From assembly GCF_014195095.1 (NCBI RefSeq), contig NZ_JACIBC010000001.1, positions 124,001 to 188,000 on the forward strand: DNA of 64,000 nt, in the 5' to 3' direction. The position numbers and the translations under genes were made by a program. Under the pieces are notes generated by a model. It was not told where the DNA came from. It saw only the letters and a list, made by a program, of their open reading frames with translations, and did no database searches. This document shows positions 25,675-33,942 of this stretch, one piece after another; the stretch's first letter is position 1, and each line of letters begins with the position of its first letter. The stretch is from Rhizobium sp. BK602. GTDB taxonomy: Bacteria > Pseudomonadota > Alphaproteobacteria > Rhizobiales > Rhizobiaceae.

Positions 25675-26610
25675 CTATTTTGAAATGCTGAACTCGGTCA
25701 TCAGGCCGAAATGGTTCGATCCCATGGCATCCGGTATCTGCCGGACGGAGGTGAGCCGGAGCGGGGCGCGCGCGAAAACATGATCGATGGCGATGCCATA
25801 GGCGCCGGCTTCGACCGGCCATGTGGCAGGTTCGGGGAATGTGTGCCTCAGTTCGGTATCGTCGAGAAACTGCCGCATGTCGGGCGCGATGACCGCGGCG
25901 TTGAAGTCGCCGGCAAGGATCAACGGTTCTTGCACATCTTTCAGGATCGAACCGAGGATATTCAGTTCGATGGCGTGGAATTCGTCGAAATAGGGCTTGC
26001 TGAGATGGGCGGAGGCAAAGGCCACCGGCTGGCCGTCCATGTCGATGGTCGCCAGGATGAAACGATTGCTCCAGAGACTGCCGAGACTGCGTATCTCCTG
26101 CGTCCGGAAGGGCCGCTTCGACAGCAGCAGGGAGTCGCAGCCGTCGGTCATGATGCCGCAGCCGATGCGGTAGGGATAGGTATTGCCGATACGCTGCAGC
26201 TCCGTCTTTATCGGTTCGGCCTCGAAAATCTCCACGACATCGGCTTTCGAGCTGATGATGAAGTCGGCGATGCGGGCGCCGTTTTCGAAATTGCTGTTCT
26301 CGATGTTGAAGGAAAGCAGCCTGACGCTCTTGTCCGCATTGGCGACCGCGGGCGCGTCGGCGGCATATTCCCGCAGCATCAGCACCGAATGAACCGTGAG
26401 CCCGATGCCGAAAACAAGCAGGAGAGCGGCATACCAATGCCGGCGGAAGAGGAGTGCCAGCAGGGCAAGCGCGATGGCGAGAAGACCGAAGTGCGTCTGG
26501 AGGCTTTCGAAGAAGGCGAGCAGCCAGAGATCCATGACATAGCGCGCCGCCAGCGTGCCTAGCAGAAGCGTGATGAGCACGCACAAGACGCAATAGATCG
26601 TCTGCCTCAT
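25675..26610 (-). CDS. Membrane-anchored endonuclease/exonuclease/phosphatase-fold protein
   Basis: 311 residues. Three membrane helices (about 4-26, 41-57, 60-78) precede an EEP-fold domain that starts near residue 95 with LLSFNIENSNFENG. The active-site landmarks are FNIEN, EIFEAEP, ASAHLSKPYF, LAGDFNAAV and IDHVF, ending in SNHFGLM. The usual final motif is SDH; here the Asp is Asn, and the His is kept. The substrate may be DNA, a phosphoinositide-like or another phosphodiester; this topology would place the domain outside or inside the membrane depending on orientation, which I cannot settle. It is monocistronic. Confidence 0.85.
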   Translation of the reverse strand: MRQTIYCVLCVLITLLLGTLAARYVMDLWLLAFFESLQTHFGLLAIALALLALLFRRHWYAALLLVFGIGLTVHSVLMLREYAADAPAVANADKSVRLLSFNIENSNFENGARIADFIISSKADVVEIFEAEPIKTELQRIGNTYPYRIGCGIMTDGCDSLLLSKRPFRTQEIRSLGSLWSNRFILATIDMDGQPVAFASAHLSKPYFDEFHAIELNILGSILKDVQEPLILAGDFNAAVIAPDMRQFLDDTELRHTFPEPATWPVEAGAYGIAIDHVFARAPLRLTSVRQIPDAMGSNHFGLMTEFSISK

Positions 26611-26790
26611 AAATCGTATCCTTAGGCCTTGCTAAAATGCGGCTCGGCGCAAGGGGAGAGCGCCGGAGGTGGTGGGCAATATCATCATGGGACCTGCATG
26701 GGCCGGCGGCGAGGAAAGCCGCCCGCCGCATAGATCCGAACTGGGCGTATCATGGATTTTGTTGCAATGCAGCATTGAATTCATTGTCTA

Positions 26791-26819
26791 TTTTGCTTTG
26801 CAATGTGAAATTTTATTAT
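26791..26819 (+). promoter_or_regulatory. Candidate promoter for petABC
   Basis: TTTTGC, a 17-base spacer and TATTAT (26814-26819) fit an alphaproteobacterial housekeeping promoter loosely. It would give a leader of about 255 bases before petA that includes the 7-codon ORF and the hairpin. Confidence 0.3.
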
Positions 26820-26994
26820 AAGAATCTTACGGTTTTTCATGCTCTTACGTCGATTTTCCTGACGAGGCGGATTTTAACCTCGACGGATGCGGCCAAATAG
26901 CGCGCTTTTCCCGCGACATTGTGCCTCCACCCCTTGCCAAGACTGGACATAATTTGCGATCAAGCTTAGAACGCGGCGGGATACGGAGGAATCT

Positions 26995-27018
26995 ATGGCG
27001 GAATTGTGGTCGCGTTGA
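26995..27018 (+). CDS. Putative 7-residue leader ORF before petA
   Basis: ATG GCG GAA TTG TGG TCG CGT TGA encodes MAELWSR. ACGGAGGA lies 4 bases before the ATG, a far better ribosome binding site than that of petA itself. It is followed 19 bases later by a terminator-like hairpin. A leader peptide is one reading; a chance ORF is the other. Confidence 0.35.
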   Translation: MAELWSR

Positions 27019-27037
27019 TTCGCCGTTGGTGAGGGGA

Positions 27038-27061
27038 CCGCAGCGCCTAGCTGCGGATTTT
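27038..27061 (+). terminator. Terminator-like hairpin in the petABC leader
   Basis: CCGCAGC (27038-27044), loop GCCTA, GCTGCGG (27050-27056), then ATTTT. It is a perfect 7-bp GC-rich stem with a short T tract, inside the presumed 5' leader of petABC rather than after a full gene. It could be an attenuator, a processing site or a relic. Confidence 0.4.
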
Positions 27062-27082
27062 GCGGAAGAGGATGGTCCGGCA

Positions 27083-27661
27083 TTGAGCGAGCATACTACG
27101 ACAGGTGAAACCACGGGCGAGCCAACTCGCCGAGATTTCCTTTATCTGACGACGGGCATGGCTGGCGCAGTGGGCGCCGTTGCCGTCGCATGGCCGTTCA
27201 TCGACCAGATGCGGCCGGATGCCTCGACACTCGCTCTCGCTTCCATCGAAGTCGACGTGACCAGCCTGGAGCCCGGCATGTCGATGACGGTGAAATGGCG
27301 CGGCAAGCCGGTTTTCATCCGCAACCGCACCCAGAAGGAAATCGATGACGCCAAGGGCGCGCAGGTTGCCGAGCTGAAGGACCCGGTCGCCCGCAACGCC
27401 AACCTGCCGCCGGATGCACAGGCAACCGACGTCGCGCGCTCTGCCGGCGACGGCAAGGAGAACTGGATCGTCATGATCGGCACCTGCACGCATCTGGGCT
27501 GCGTGCCGCTCGGTCAGGCGGGGGAATATGGCGGGTGGTTCTGTCCCTGCCACGGTTCGGTCTATGACACCGCCGGTCGCATCCGCAAGGGGCCGGCGCC
27601 GATGAACCTTCTCATTCCGCAATATGCGTTTTCATCAGAAAAGAAAATCAAGATCGGTTGA
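27083..27661 (+). CDS. petA: Ubiquinol-cytochrome c reductase iron-sulfur (Rieske) subunit
   Basis: 192-residue Rieske protein of the bc1 complex; it carries electrons from ubiquinol to cytochrome c1 in the periplasm. The Tat-type start TRRDFLYLTTG is at residues 15-25, with one membrane helix to ~42. The two cluster loops are CTHLGC at 135-140 and CPCHGS at 154-159, which supply two Cys and two His for the 2Fe-2S centre. The start must be TTG 27083: known Rieske proteins of this group begin MSEHxT and there is no ATG near. AGAGGA lies 10 bases upstream. A longer GTG frame from 26921 is rejected. It is first in petABC, 14 bases before petB. Confidence 0.93.
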   Translation: MSEHTTTGETTGEPTRRDFLYLTTGMAGAVGAVAVAWPFIDQMRPDASTLALASIEVDVTSLEPGMSMTVKWRGKPVFIRNRTQKEIDDAKGAQVAELKDPVARNANLPPDAQATDVARSAGDGKENWIVMIGTCTHLGCVPLGQAGEYGGWFCPCHGSVYDTAGRIRKGPAPMNLLIPQYAFSSEKKIKIG

Positions 27662-27675
27662 GGGGGAGCTGAATC

Positions 27676-28950
27676 ATGAGTGGTCATTCGTCTTACGAGC
27701 CGTCCACGGGGCTCGAAAAATGGATCGACGCGCGGCTGCCTCTGCCGCGCATGGTCTATGACAGTTTCATCGCCTATCCGGTCCCGCGCAACCTGAACTA
27801 TGCCTATACGTTCGGCGCCATGCTGGCTGTCATGCTGCTTCTGCAGATCCTGACCGGCGTCGTTCTCGCCATGCATTACGCAGCGGATACGACTATCGCC
27901 TTCAACTCGGTCGAAAAGATCGTCCGTGACGTCAATCACGGCTGGCTGCTGCGTTACATGCATGCCAACGGCGCGTCCTTCTTCTTCGTGGCGGTCTATC
28001 TCCACATCGCCCGCGGTCTCTACTACGGCTCCTACAAGGCGCCACGCGAAATCCTCTGGATCCTGGGCGTGGTGATCTATCTCCTGATGATGGCGACTGC
28101 TTTCATGGGCTATGTTCTGCCCTGGGGCCAGATGTCCTTCTGGGGCGCCACCGTCATCACCGGCTTCTTCTCGGCCTTCCCATGGGTGGGCGACTGGATT
28201 CAGACCTTCCTGCTTGGCGGTTTCGCCGTCGACGATCCGACGCTCAACCGTTTCTTCTCGCTGCATTACCTGCTGCCCTTCATGATCGCGGGTGTCGTCA
28301 TCCTGCACATCTGGGCGCTGCATGTGACCGGTCAGACGAACCCGACCGGCGTCGAAGTCAAGCTGAAGACCGATACCGTGCCCTTTACGCCCTATGCGAC
28401 GCTGAAGGATGCGCTTGGCGTCTCCATCTTCCTGCTGGTCTTCGCCTATTTCGTCTTCTATCTGCCGAACTTCCTCGGCCATGCTGACAATTACATTCCG
28501 GCCAATCCGCTGAAGACGCCGGCCCACATCGTTCCGGAATGGTACTTCCTGCCCTTCTATGCGATGCTGCGCTCGATCACCTTCAACATCGGCCCGATCG
28601 ACTCCAAGCTCGGCGGCGTCCTGACCATGTTCGGCGCGATCATCGTGCTGTTCTTCCTGCCCTGGCTCGATACCTCCAAGATCCGCTCGGCGGTCTATCG
28701 TCCCTGGTACAAGCTGTTCTTCTGGCTGTTCGTTGCCGATGCCGTTCTGCTCGGCTGGCTCGGATCGCAGCCGGCGGAAGGCAATTTCGTGCTGATTTCG
28801 CAGTTCGCGACGCTGTTCTACTTCCTGTTCTTCCTCGTGGCCATGCCGGTGCTTGGCATTGTCGAGACACCAAAGCGCATTCCGAATTCGATAACGGAGG
28901 CGGTTCTTGAAAAGCAGGGCGGCAAGAATGCTGCTCCGGTCGAAGCGTAA
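27676..28950 (+). CDS. petB: Cytochrome b of the bc1 complex
   Basis: 424-residue membrane protein with eight helices and two b haems; it oxidises ubiquinol and pumps protons through the Q cycle. The conserved landmarks are visible: the [16 protein letters not shown] helix-A end, [38 protein letters not shown] after helix C, and the Q-site PEW motif in [12 protein letters not shown] near residue 290. GGGGGAG lies just before the ATG. It is the second gene of petABC, with gaps of 14 and 22 bases to its neighbours. Confidence 0.97.
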   Translation: MSGHSSYEPSTGLEKWIDARLPLPRMVYDSFIAYPVPRNLNYAYTFGAMLAVMLLLQILTGVVLAMHYAADTTIAFNSVEKIVRDVNHGWLLRYMHANGASFFFVAVYLHIARGLYYGSYKAPREILWILGVVIYLLMMATAFMGYVLPWGQMSFWGATVITGFFSAFPWVGDWIQTFLLGGFAVDDPTLNRFFSLHYLLPFMIAGVVILHIWALHVTGQTNPTGVEVKLKTDTVPFTPYATLKDALGVSIFLLVFAYFVFYLPNFLGHADNYIPANPLKTPAHIVPEWYFLPFYAMLRSITFNIGPIDSKLGGVLTMFGAIIVLFFLPWLDTSKIRSAVYRPWYKLFFWLFVADAVLLGWLGSQPAEGNFVLISQFATLFYFLFFLVAMPVLGIVETPKRIPNSITEAVLEKQGGKNAAPVEA

Positions 28951-28972
28951 CCGGCGGTAGGGGAAGAGAACA

Positions 28973-29839
28973 ATGAAAAAGCTTGTTGCCGGCCTTCTGT
29001 CCCTGGCGCTCATCGGCGGCCTTACCACGGCTGTCGCCATCGCCGCGGAGACCAAGCATGCCGCCGAGTCCGAGACGCCGCATTATCCGCTCAAGGAGCC
29101 GCGGGAAGAACACTGGACCTTCTCGGGTCCCTTCGGCTACTACGACAAGGCCCAGCTCCAGCGCGGCCTCAAGGTCTATACGGAAGTCTGTTCCGCCTGC
29201 CATTCCATGAAGCTGGTCGCCTTCCGCACGCTGGAGGATCTCGGCTACTCGGAAGCGCAGATCAAGACCTTTGCGGCGAATTACGAAGTGCAGGACGGTC
29301 CGAACAGTCAGGGTGAGATGTTCACCCGCAAGGCCCTGCCGTCGGATCATTTCCCGTCGCCGTTCCCGAACGACGAAGCGGCGGCCGCCTCGAACAATGG
29401 GGCCGTGCCGCCGGACATGTCGCTGCTTGCCAAGGCGCGCGAAGTCGAGCGTGGCTTCCCGCAGTTCATCTTCGACATCTTCACCCAGTATCAGGAAGGC
29501 GGGCCGGACTATATCCACTCGCTGCTGACGGGCTATGAAGAGCCGCCCGCTGGCTTCCAGGTGCCGCAGGGTTCGCATTACAACCCGTATTTCGATGCGG
29601 CCGCGACTTTTGCCATGCCGAAGCCGCTTTCCGACGGCCAGGTGACCTATGACGACGGCACGCCGCAGACGGTCGATCAGTATTCGCGCGATGTTTCCGC
29701 CTTCCTGATGTGGGCTTCGGAGCCGCATCTGGAGGATCGTAAGCACCTCGGCTTCATGGTCATCGTGTTCCTGCTGATCTTCTCGACGCTGATCTATCTC
29801 ACCAAGCGGTCGGTTTACGCCAAGGCCGGCGCGCACTGA
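28973..29839 (+). CDS. petC: Cytochrome c1 of the bc1 complex
   Basis: 288-residue c1 subunit. A signal peptide covers residues 1-25. The covalent haem site CSACH is at 73-77 (VCSACHSMK), the haem Met ligand is probably in AATFAMPKPL, and a C-terminal anchor helix HLGFMVIVFLLIFSTLIYL is followed by basic residues. It passes electrons from the Rieske centre to soluble cytochrome c. It is the last gene of the operon and is followed by a strong terminator at 29866. Confidence 0.96.
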   Translation: MKKLVAGLLSLALIGGLTTAVAIAAETKHAAESETPHYPLKEPREEHWTFSGPFGYYDKAQLQRGLKVYTEVCSACHSMKLVAFRTLEDLGYSEAQIKTFAANYEVQDGPNSQGEMFTRKALPSDHFPSPFPNDEAAAASNNGAVPPDMSLLAKAREVERGFPQFIFDIFTQYQEGGPDYIHSLLTGYEEPPAGFQVPQGSHYNPYFDAAATFAMPKPLSDGQVTYDDGTPQTVDQYSRDVSAFLMWASEPHLEDRKHLGFMVIVFLLIFSTLIYLTKRSVYAKAGAH

Positions 29840-29865
29840 GCGATTTCGTCATGCAATCGACGGGA

Positions 29866-29891
29866 GGCGGCTCTTCGGGGCCGCCTTTTTT
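29866..29891 (+). terminator. Intrinsic terminator of petABC
   Basis: GGCGGCTC / GGGGCCGCC forms an 8-bp stem closed by a CTTCGG tetraloop, then six T. It is one of the clearest terminators in the window. Confidence 0.92.
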
Positions 29892-29959
29892 GTTGGTATC
29901 GCGCACGGGTCTTGATAGGGTGCGGCCGGCCCTGTCATAGCCTGAGAGTACATATTTTC

Positions 29960-30502
29960 ATGAACACCATCGCTTCGGAGCTTGCCGCCAGCATCCGCTC
30001 CATTCCGGATTATCCCAAGCCCGGCATTATCTTTCGCGACATTACCACGCTGCTCGGCGACGCCAGAGCATTCCGCCGCGCCGTGGATGCCCTTGTGCAT
30101 CCCTATGTCGGCACCAAGATCGACAAGATCGCCGGCATGGAAGCGCGTGGTTTCATCCTGGGCGGCGCGGTGGCGCATCAGCTGTCGGCGGGCTTCGTGC
30201 CGATCCGCAAGAAGGGCAAGCTGCCGCATGATATCGTGCGCATCGCCTATAGCCTGGAATATGGCGTCGATGAGATGGAAATGCATCGCGATGCCGTCAA
30301 TCCCGGCGAGAAGGTGATCCTGGTGGACGACCTCATCGCCACGGGCGGCACCGCCGTCGGCGCGACGCAGCTGCTGCGTCAGATCGGCGCCGAAGTCGTG
30401 GCCGCCTGCTTCGTCATCGACTTGCCCGATCTCGGCGGGCGCAAGAAGCTCGAGGCGCTGGATGTGCCGGTTCACACCCTGGTGGAATTCAGCGGGCATT
30501 GA
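29960..30502 (+). CDS. apt: Adenine phosphoribosyltransferase
   Basis: 180 residues; joins adenine to phosphoribosyl pyrophosphate to form AMP (purine salvage). [20 protein letters not shown] near residue 14 and the PRPP loop [14 protein letters not shown] near 118-131 are diagnostic. I start at 29960; the frame is open to 29912, but the extra residues have no counterpart in the family. It uses PRPP made by the prs product encoded at 43307. It is preceded by the petABC terminator and so has its own promoter. Confidence 0.96.
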   Translation: MNTIASELAASIRSIPDYPKPGIIFRDITTLLGDARAFRRAVDALVHPYVGTKIDKIAGMEARGFILGGAVAHQLSAGFVPIRKKGKLPHDIVRIAYSLEYGVDEMEMHRDAVNPGEKVILVDDLIATGGTAVGATQLLRQIGAEVVAACFVIDLPDLGGRKKLEALDVPVHTLVEFSGH

Positions 30503-30568
30503 ACGCTTCTCTCAGAGGGAAGACGCTGCGCGATGATCTCAACTGTTGAGTTCGCGGAGGGTGCCTAC

Positions 30569-30598
30569 CTCCCTCTGTCCCTTTCGGGACGGAGGGGG
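30569..30598. repeat. REP-like palindrome after apt
   Basis: An imperfect hairpin of about 13 bp, with core GTCCC-TTTC-GGGAC (30577-30590) and flanks CCTCCCTCT / GGAGGGGG. It sits in the 154-base gap after apt. It resembles the GC-rich intergenic palindromes scattered through rhizobial chromosomes; copy number cannot be judged from one window. It could also stop transcription of the convergent MaoC genes. Confidence 0.4.
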
Positions 30599-30656
30599 TA
30601 TCAGAGGCGCGGCAACGAGGAGCTTCATTTGCCTCGTTCTTCTCCTCCCAAAGACG

Positions 30657-31124
30657 TCACTCAAATTCCAGCACGGAACTCTCGAACCGCAACACCGGCA
30701 CGCCATGCTGGTTGAACCCGTCGCAGGCGATGGTGTTGAGCGTCCAGCCGGGACGTGAGGCCAGCGGGCGGCTCGCAAGCAGGGTGACGCCGTAGGTCAC
30801 CGTATCGCCGGCAAAGACAGGGCGCAGCCATTGCAGGTTCCGGAAGCCGGGCGAGGGGCCGAGATTGGGCGGCTTGATGCCTTCGCCCGCGAGGCGGGCG
30901 GTTTCGTCCTTCCAATAATCGACGAAGGTGCGCATCCAGACCGCGCAGGTGTGCCAGCCCGAGGCGCAGAGACCGCCGAACAGCGTGTCCTTGGCGGCTT
31001 CCGCATCCACGTGGAAGATCTGGGGATCGAAGCGCGAGGCGAAGCGGACGATGTCTTCCGGGGTAAACAGCCGGCTGCCGATCTCGGTGCGCTCGCCCGT
31101 GGGGTAGAGGTCGATCATCTTCAT
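30657..31124 (-). CDS. MaoC-like hydratase/dehydratase family protein
   Basis: 155-residue hot-dog fold protein. The MaoC signature is seen as FASRFDPQIFHVDAEAAKDTLFGGLCASGWHT near residues 28-60, with the Asp and His of the (R)-hydratase site (FDPQxxHVD). Members hydrate enoyl-CoA thioesters, for example in fatty acid or storage-polymer metabolism. It overlaps the upstream paralogue by 4 bases (ATGA), so the two probably form a heterodimer or a two-domain pair. Confidence 0.88.
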   Translation of the reverse strand: MKMIDLYPTGERTEIGSRLFTPEDIVRFASRFDPQIFHVDAEAAKDTLFGGLCASGWHTCAVWMRTFVDYWKDETARLAGEGIKPPNLGPSPGFRNLQWLRPVFAGDTVTYGVTLLASRPLASRPGWTLNTIACDGFNQHGVPVLRFESSVLEFE

Positions 31125-31594
31125 GCCGGCGTCTCCACGGCCAGGCGCATGCGGATCATGGTGGCATTCTCGCCGAGGCAGACGAGTTCGCCACGCTGGT
31201 TTTCCACCTCATGGCGGAACTTGACGATGCCCATGCCGGGGCGGGAGCGCATGGGGCGGGATTCGAGCACGATCGAGCGCCCGGAAAGCGTGTCGCCGGC
31301 GAGAACCGGCTTCTTCCATTCCATGAAATCGATGCCGGGCGCGCCTTCGGAGGCGGTGTCGAGCAGATAGGCGTCGCACATCATGCGCATGAACATGGCG
31401 GAGGTGTGCCAGCCGGATGCCGCCAGTCCGCCAAGAATGCTGGCGCGGCCTGCAGCCTCATCGATATGCATCGGCTGCGGGTCGAATTCCCTAGCGAATT
31501 CAAAGATCTCCTTGGCCGTCACATGCTTGGGGCCAAGCGAAAACGTCTGTCCGGGCTGGAAATCCTCATAGGCCAGTTTTGCCATGTCCGTCAT
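31121..31594 (-). CDS. MaoC-like hydratase/dehydratase family protein
   Basis: 157-residue paralogue of the neighbouring MaoC protein. The active-site region FAREFDPQPMHIDEAAGRASILGGLAASGWHT is well kept. I start at ATG 31594, with GGAGG 3 bases before it (short spacing); ATG 31585 in MAKLAYEDF is an alternative. The first gene of the pair, its stop overlaps the next start. Downstream synteny with ychF is usual in rhizobia as far as I know. Confidence 0.88.
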   Translation of the reverse strand: MTDMAKLAYEDFQPGQTFSLGPKHVTAKEIFEFAREFDPQPMHIDEAAGRASILGGLAASGWHTSAMFMRMMCDAYLLDTASEGAPGIDFMEWKKPVLAGDTLSGRSIVLESRPMRSRPGMGIVKFRHEVENQRGELVCLGENATMIRMRLAVETPA

Positions 31595-31773
31595 CGTCCT
31601 CCTCATCCATGTTCGGCAATCGCATGGCTGCAGGGCATGGTGCAAGCGATTTCATCGCTGCGATGGACAAACGTGCGGCTGAGATATCCTGCCGCATCGC
31701 AGCCGCCGATTGCGGCCGGCATGCGCAGGGGGAGATGCCGGCGCTCGGGGAGAGCCGGCAGGGTCTTTATCCA

Positions 31774-32877
31774 TCAGGTGTTGAAGCGGAAGTGGATGAC
31801 GTCGCCGTCCTGGACGACATATTCCTTGCCTTCGTCGCGCGCCTTGCCGGCTTCCTTGGCGCCGGTTTCGCCGTTGTAGGCGATGTAGTCGTCATAGGCG
31901 ATGGTGTTGGCGCGAATGAAGCCGCGTTCGAAGTCGGAATGGATGACGCCGGCCGCCTGCGGCGCCTTGGTGCCCTTTTCGATCGTCCAGGCGCGGGTTT
32001 CCTTCGGGCCGACGGTGAAATAGGTGATGAGGTGCAGCAGCTTGTAGCCGGCGCGGATCAGCCGGTCGAGGCCGGCCTCGTCGAGACCGAGTGCGGACAG
32101 GAATTCGGTGGCTTCCTCTTCGGGCAGCTGCGCCACTTCCGCCTCGATGGCGGCGGAGATGATCACCACTTCGGAATTCTGCTCCTTCGCCATGGCGGCA
32201 ACGGCCGCCGTGTGTTCGTTGCCGGCAACGGCATCGGCTTCCGCGACGTTGCAGACATAGAGCACGGGATGCGAGGTCAGGAGGTTCAGGCTCTTGAGGA
32301 TGCGGGTTTCCTCCGCATCCAGCTTCGACAGCAGCGTGCGGACAGGCTTGCCCTCGTTCAGGAGCTTCAGCGACGCTTCCATCAGCGGCAGCATCGCCAG
32401 GGATTCCTTGTCCTTGCCGGTGGCGCGCTTGCGCGTCTGTTCCGTGCGGCGCTCGAGGCTCTCGAGATCGGCGAGCATCAGCTCGGTCTCGATGGTCTCG
32501 GTATCGGCGACGGGATTGATGCGGCCTTCGACATGGGTGATGTCGCTGTCTTCGAAGCAGCGCAGCACATGCACGATGGCATCGACTTCGCGGATGTTGG
32601 CGAGGAACTGATTGCCGAGGCCTTCGCCCTTCGAAGCGCCGCGCACGAGGCCGGCGATGTCGACGAAGGAGATGCGCGTCGGGATCAGCTCCTTCGACTT
32701 GGCGACATCGGCCAGCTTGCGCATGCGCGGATCGGGAACCGCGACTTCACCCGTGTTCGGCTCGATCGTGCAGAAGGGATAATTCGCCGCCTGCGCCGCC
32801 GCCGTCTTGGTCAGCGCGTTGAACAGAGTGGACTTGCCGACATTCGGCAGTCCGACGATACCGCATTTGAAACCCAT
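31774..32877 (-). CDS. ychF: Redox-regulated ATPase/GTPase YchF
   Basis: 367-residue Obg-related P-loop protein (YchF/OLA1), normally ATP-preferring and ribosome-associated. The P-loop GLPNVGKST is at residues 9-17, [17 protein letters not shown] is diagnostic, DIAGLV is the switch II region, and a coiled coil and TGS domain ([13 protein letters not shown], ...[15 protein letters not shown]) follow. AAGGTG sits 2 bases before the ATG. It is divergent from clpS. Confidence 0.95.
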   Translation of the reverse strand: MGFKCGIVGLPNVGKSTLFNALTKTAAAQAANYPFCTIEPNTGEVAVPDPRMRKLADVAKSKELIPTRISFVDIAGLVRGASKGEGLGNQFLANIREVDAIVHVLRCFEDSDITHVEGRINPVADTETIETELMLADLESLERRTEQTRKRATGKDKESLAMLPLMEASLKLLNEGKPVRTLLSKLDAEETRILKSLNLLTSHPVLYVCNVAEADAVAGNEHTAAVAAMAKEQNSEVVIISAAIEAEVAQLPEEEATEFLSALGLDEAGLDRLIRAGYKLLHLITYFTVGPKETRAWTIEKGTKAPQAAGVIHSDFERGFIRANTIAYDDYIAYNGETGAKEAGKARDEGKEYVVQDGDVIHFRFNT

Positions 32878-33055
32878 GGCACCTTGTCCATATCTTGAAA
32901 ATCTTTGCTGTGCCTATGGGGGAAGGGCCGTTGCGGGTCAAGCCTTGCGCGGGAAAAGCGGCGTTTTTCTGCGGCAGACCATGCTTGCGGGCCGTCGGCA
33001 ATCTCTCCCGCTCACGGCTGCTTGATGCCGACGGCTGGTGCGGCGGGTCGTTTTC

Positions 33056-33084
33056 CTTGAATGGCCGATTGCGGTGCAGTATAA
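33056..33084 (+). promoter_or_regulatory. Candidate promoter of clpS
   Basis: CTTGAA, exactly 17 bases, GTATAA (33079-33084), followed about 50 bases later by the clpS start. It is a good match to the alphaproteobacterial housekeeping promoter. Confidence 0.5.
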
Positions 33085-33134
33085 ATCTGTTATCAGCGAC
33101 AAAGCCTTTTCCTCTGTCATCAACGGTGGTTCCG

Positions 33135-33446
33135 ATGAGTGACAATGACGTTGTCCTAAAACCGAAGACCAAGACAAAGCCGAAGGTCGAGCGGCCGAAG
33201 CTCTACAAGATCATTCTCGTCAATGACGATTATACGCCGCGCGAATTCGTCATCATGGTGTTGAAGGCCGTCTTCCGCATGAGCGAGGAGGCGGGCTATC
33301 GCGTGATGATGACCGCGCACAAGCTCGGCACCTGCGTTGTGATGGTCTGCGCGCGCGATATCGCCGAGACCAAGGCGCAGGAAGCGGTCGATCTGGCAAA
33401 GAGCGCCGGATTCCCGCTGATGTTCACCACCGAGCCGGAAGAATAG
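33135..33446 (+). CDS. clpS: ClpS-type protease adaptor (ClpS2 subtype)
   Basis: 103-residue adaptor that delivers N-degron substrates to ClpAP. LYKIILVNDDYTPREFVIMVLKAVF is at residues 23-47 and keeps the Asn-Asp-Asp and Thr-Pro that bind the N-terminal residue. The later part (MTAHKLGTCVVMVCARDIAETKAQEA ending FPLMFTTEPEE) matches the second, stand-alone paralogue found in rhizobia rather than the copy next to clpA. No clpA is near, which agrees. The charged N-terminal tail (KPKTKTKPKVE) is disordered. I start at ATG 33135, with GGTGG before it. Confidence 0.92.
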   Translation: MSDNDVVLKPKTKTKPKVERPKLYKIILVNDDYTPREFVIMVLKAVFRMSEEAGYRVMMTAHKLGTCVVMVCARDIAETKAQEAVDLAKSAGFPLMFTTEPEE

Positions 33447-33461
33447 CGGTCTTCGGGAGCG

Positions 33462-33941
33462 TCAGGACACGGTTGGGCGGCGGATCTGGAAGCCGGTCTT
33501 GTCCTGCGAGAAGCCGCAATTGGCATAGAAGCGCAGGGTTGCCGGGTTTTTCGAGCCGGTCAGCAGCATCACCTTGTAGCAGTTCTTGTCCCACGCGGTC
33601 TCTATCGCCTTGCGGATCAGCACGCGGGCGTGGCCCCGCTGGCGATGCTCGGCATGGGTCACGACATTCTCGATCAGTGCATAGGACGCAGCGCCGCGCG
33701 TCAGGTTGGGGATGACGGCCAGGGTGACGGAAGAGACGGCAATGGTGCCGATAAACGCCGCGAAGATCGTCATCCCCGGATGTGCCAGCATTTCGGCAAA
33801 GCGGTCCTCGGCCAGCGCCGGCTCCAGCTCGGGATCGCCGGGATTGAGATGCCGATAGAGCGCGAGAAGGGTAGGGAGATCGCCGGCCGCAGCCGGGCGG
33901 ATCACCATAGCCGTGTCGCCGCGGTTTACGGCTTCCGCCAT
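33462..33941 (-). CDS. GNAT family N-acetyltransferase
   Basis: 159-residue acetyltransferase. ENVVTHAEHRQRGHARVLIRKA near residue 92 is motif A, with an unusual Arg-Gly-His in place of Gly-x-Gly. NPATLRFYANCGFSQDKTGFQI is motif B. The acceptor is unknown. It starts one base after the pth stop, with AAGGA before the ATG, so it is translationally coupled to pth. Confidence 0.87.
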   Translation of the reverse strand: MAEAVNRGDTAMVIRPAAAGDLPTLLALYRHLNPGDPELEPALAEDRFAEMLAHPGMTIFAAFIGTIAVSSVTLAVIPNLTRGAASYALIENVVTHAEHRQRGHARVLIRKAIETAWDKNCYKVMLLTGSKNPATLRFYANCGFSQDKTGFQIRRPTVS

Positions 33942-33942
33942 C

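Larger units (their letters stand above)
26611..27082. other. Intergenic region upstream of petABC
   Basis: 472 bases between the phosphatase-fold gene and petA. An AT-rich block around 26770-26850 carries a plausible promoter. Further on lie a 7-codon ORF with a strong ribosome binding site (26995-27018) and a GC hairpin followed by TTTT (27038-27061). I see no further gene; the larger frames across this stretch have no ribosome binding site and no family motif. Confidence 0.5.

Noticed and set aside
26637..26900. An 87-codon frame upstream of petA
   Set aside because: It spans the AT-rich promoter region, has no ribosome binding site, and the translation looks like non-coding sequence (CNAALNSLSILLCNVKFYY).
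26921..27082. A 54-residue N-terminal extension of PetA from GTG 26921
   Set aside because: Rieske proteins of this group begin just before the twin-arginine motif; the extension crosses a strong hairpin and a separate ORF with its own ribosome binding site.
27562..29055. A 497-codon frame on the minus strand across petA-petC
   Set aside because: It runs antisense to petB with conserved cytochrome b motifs and has no domain of its own.
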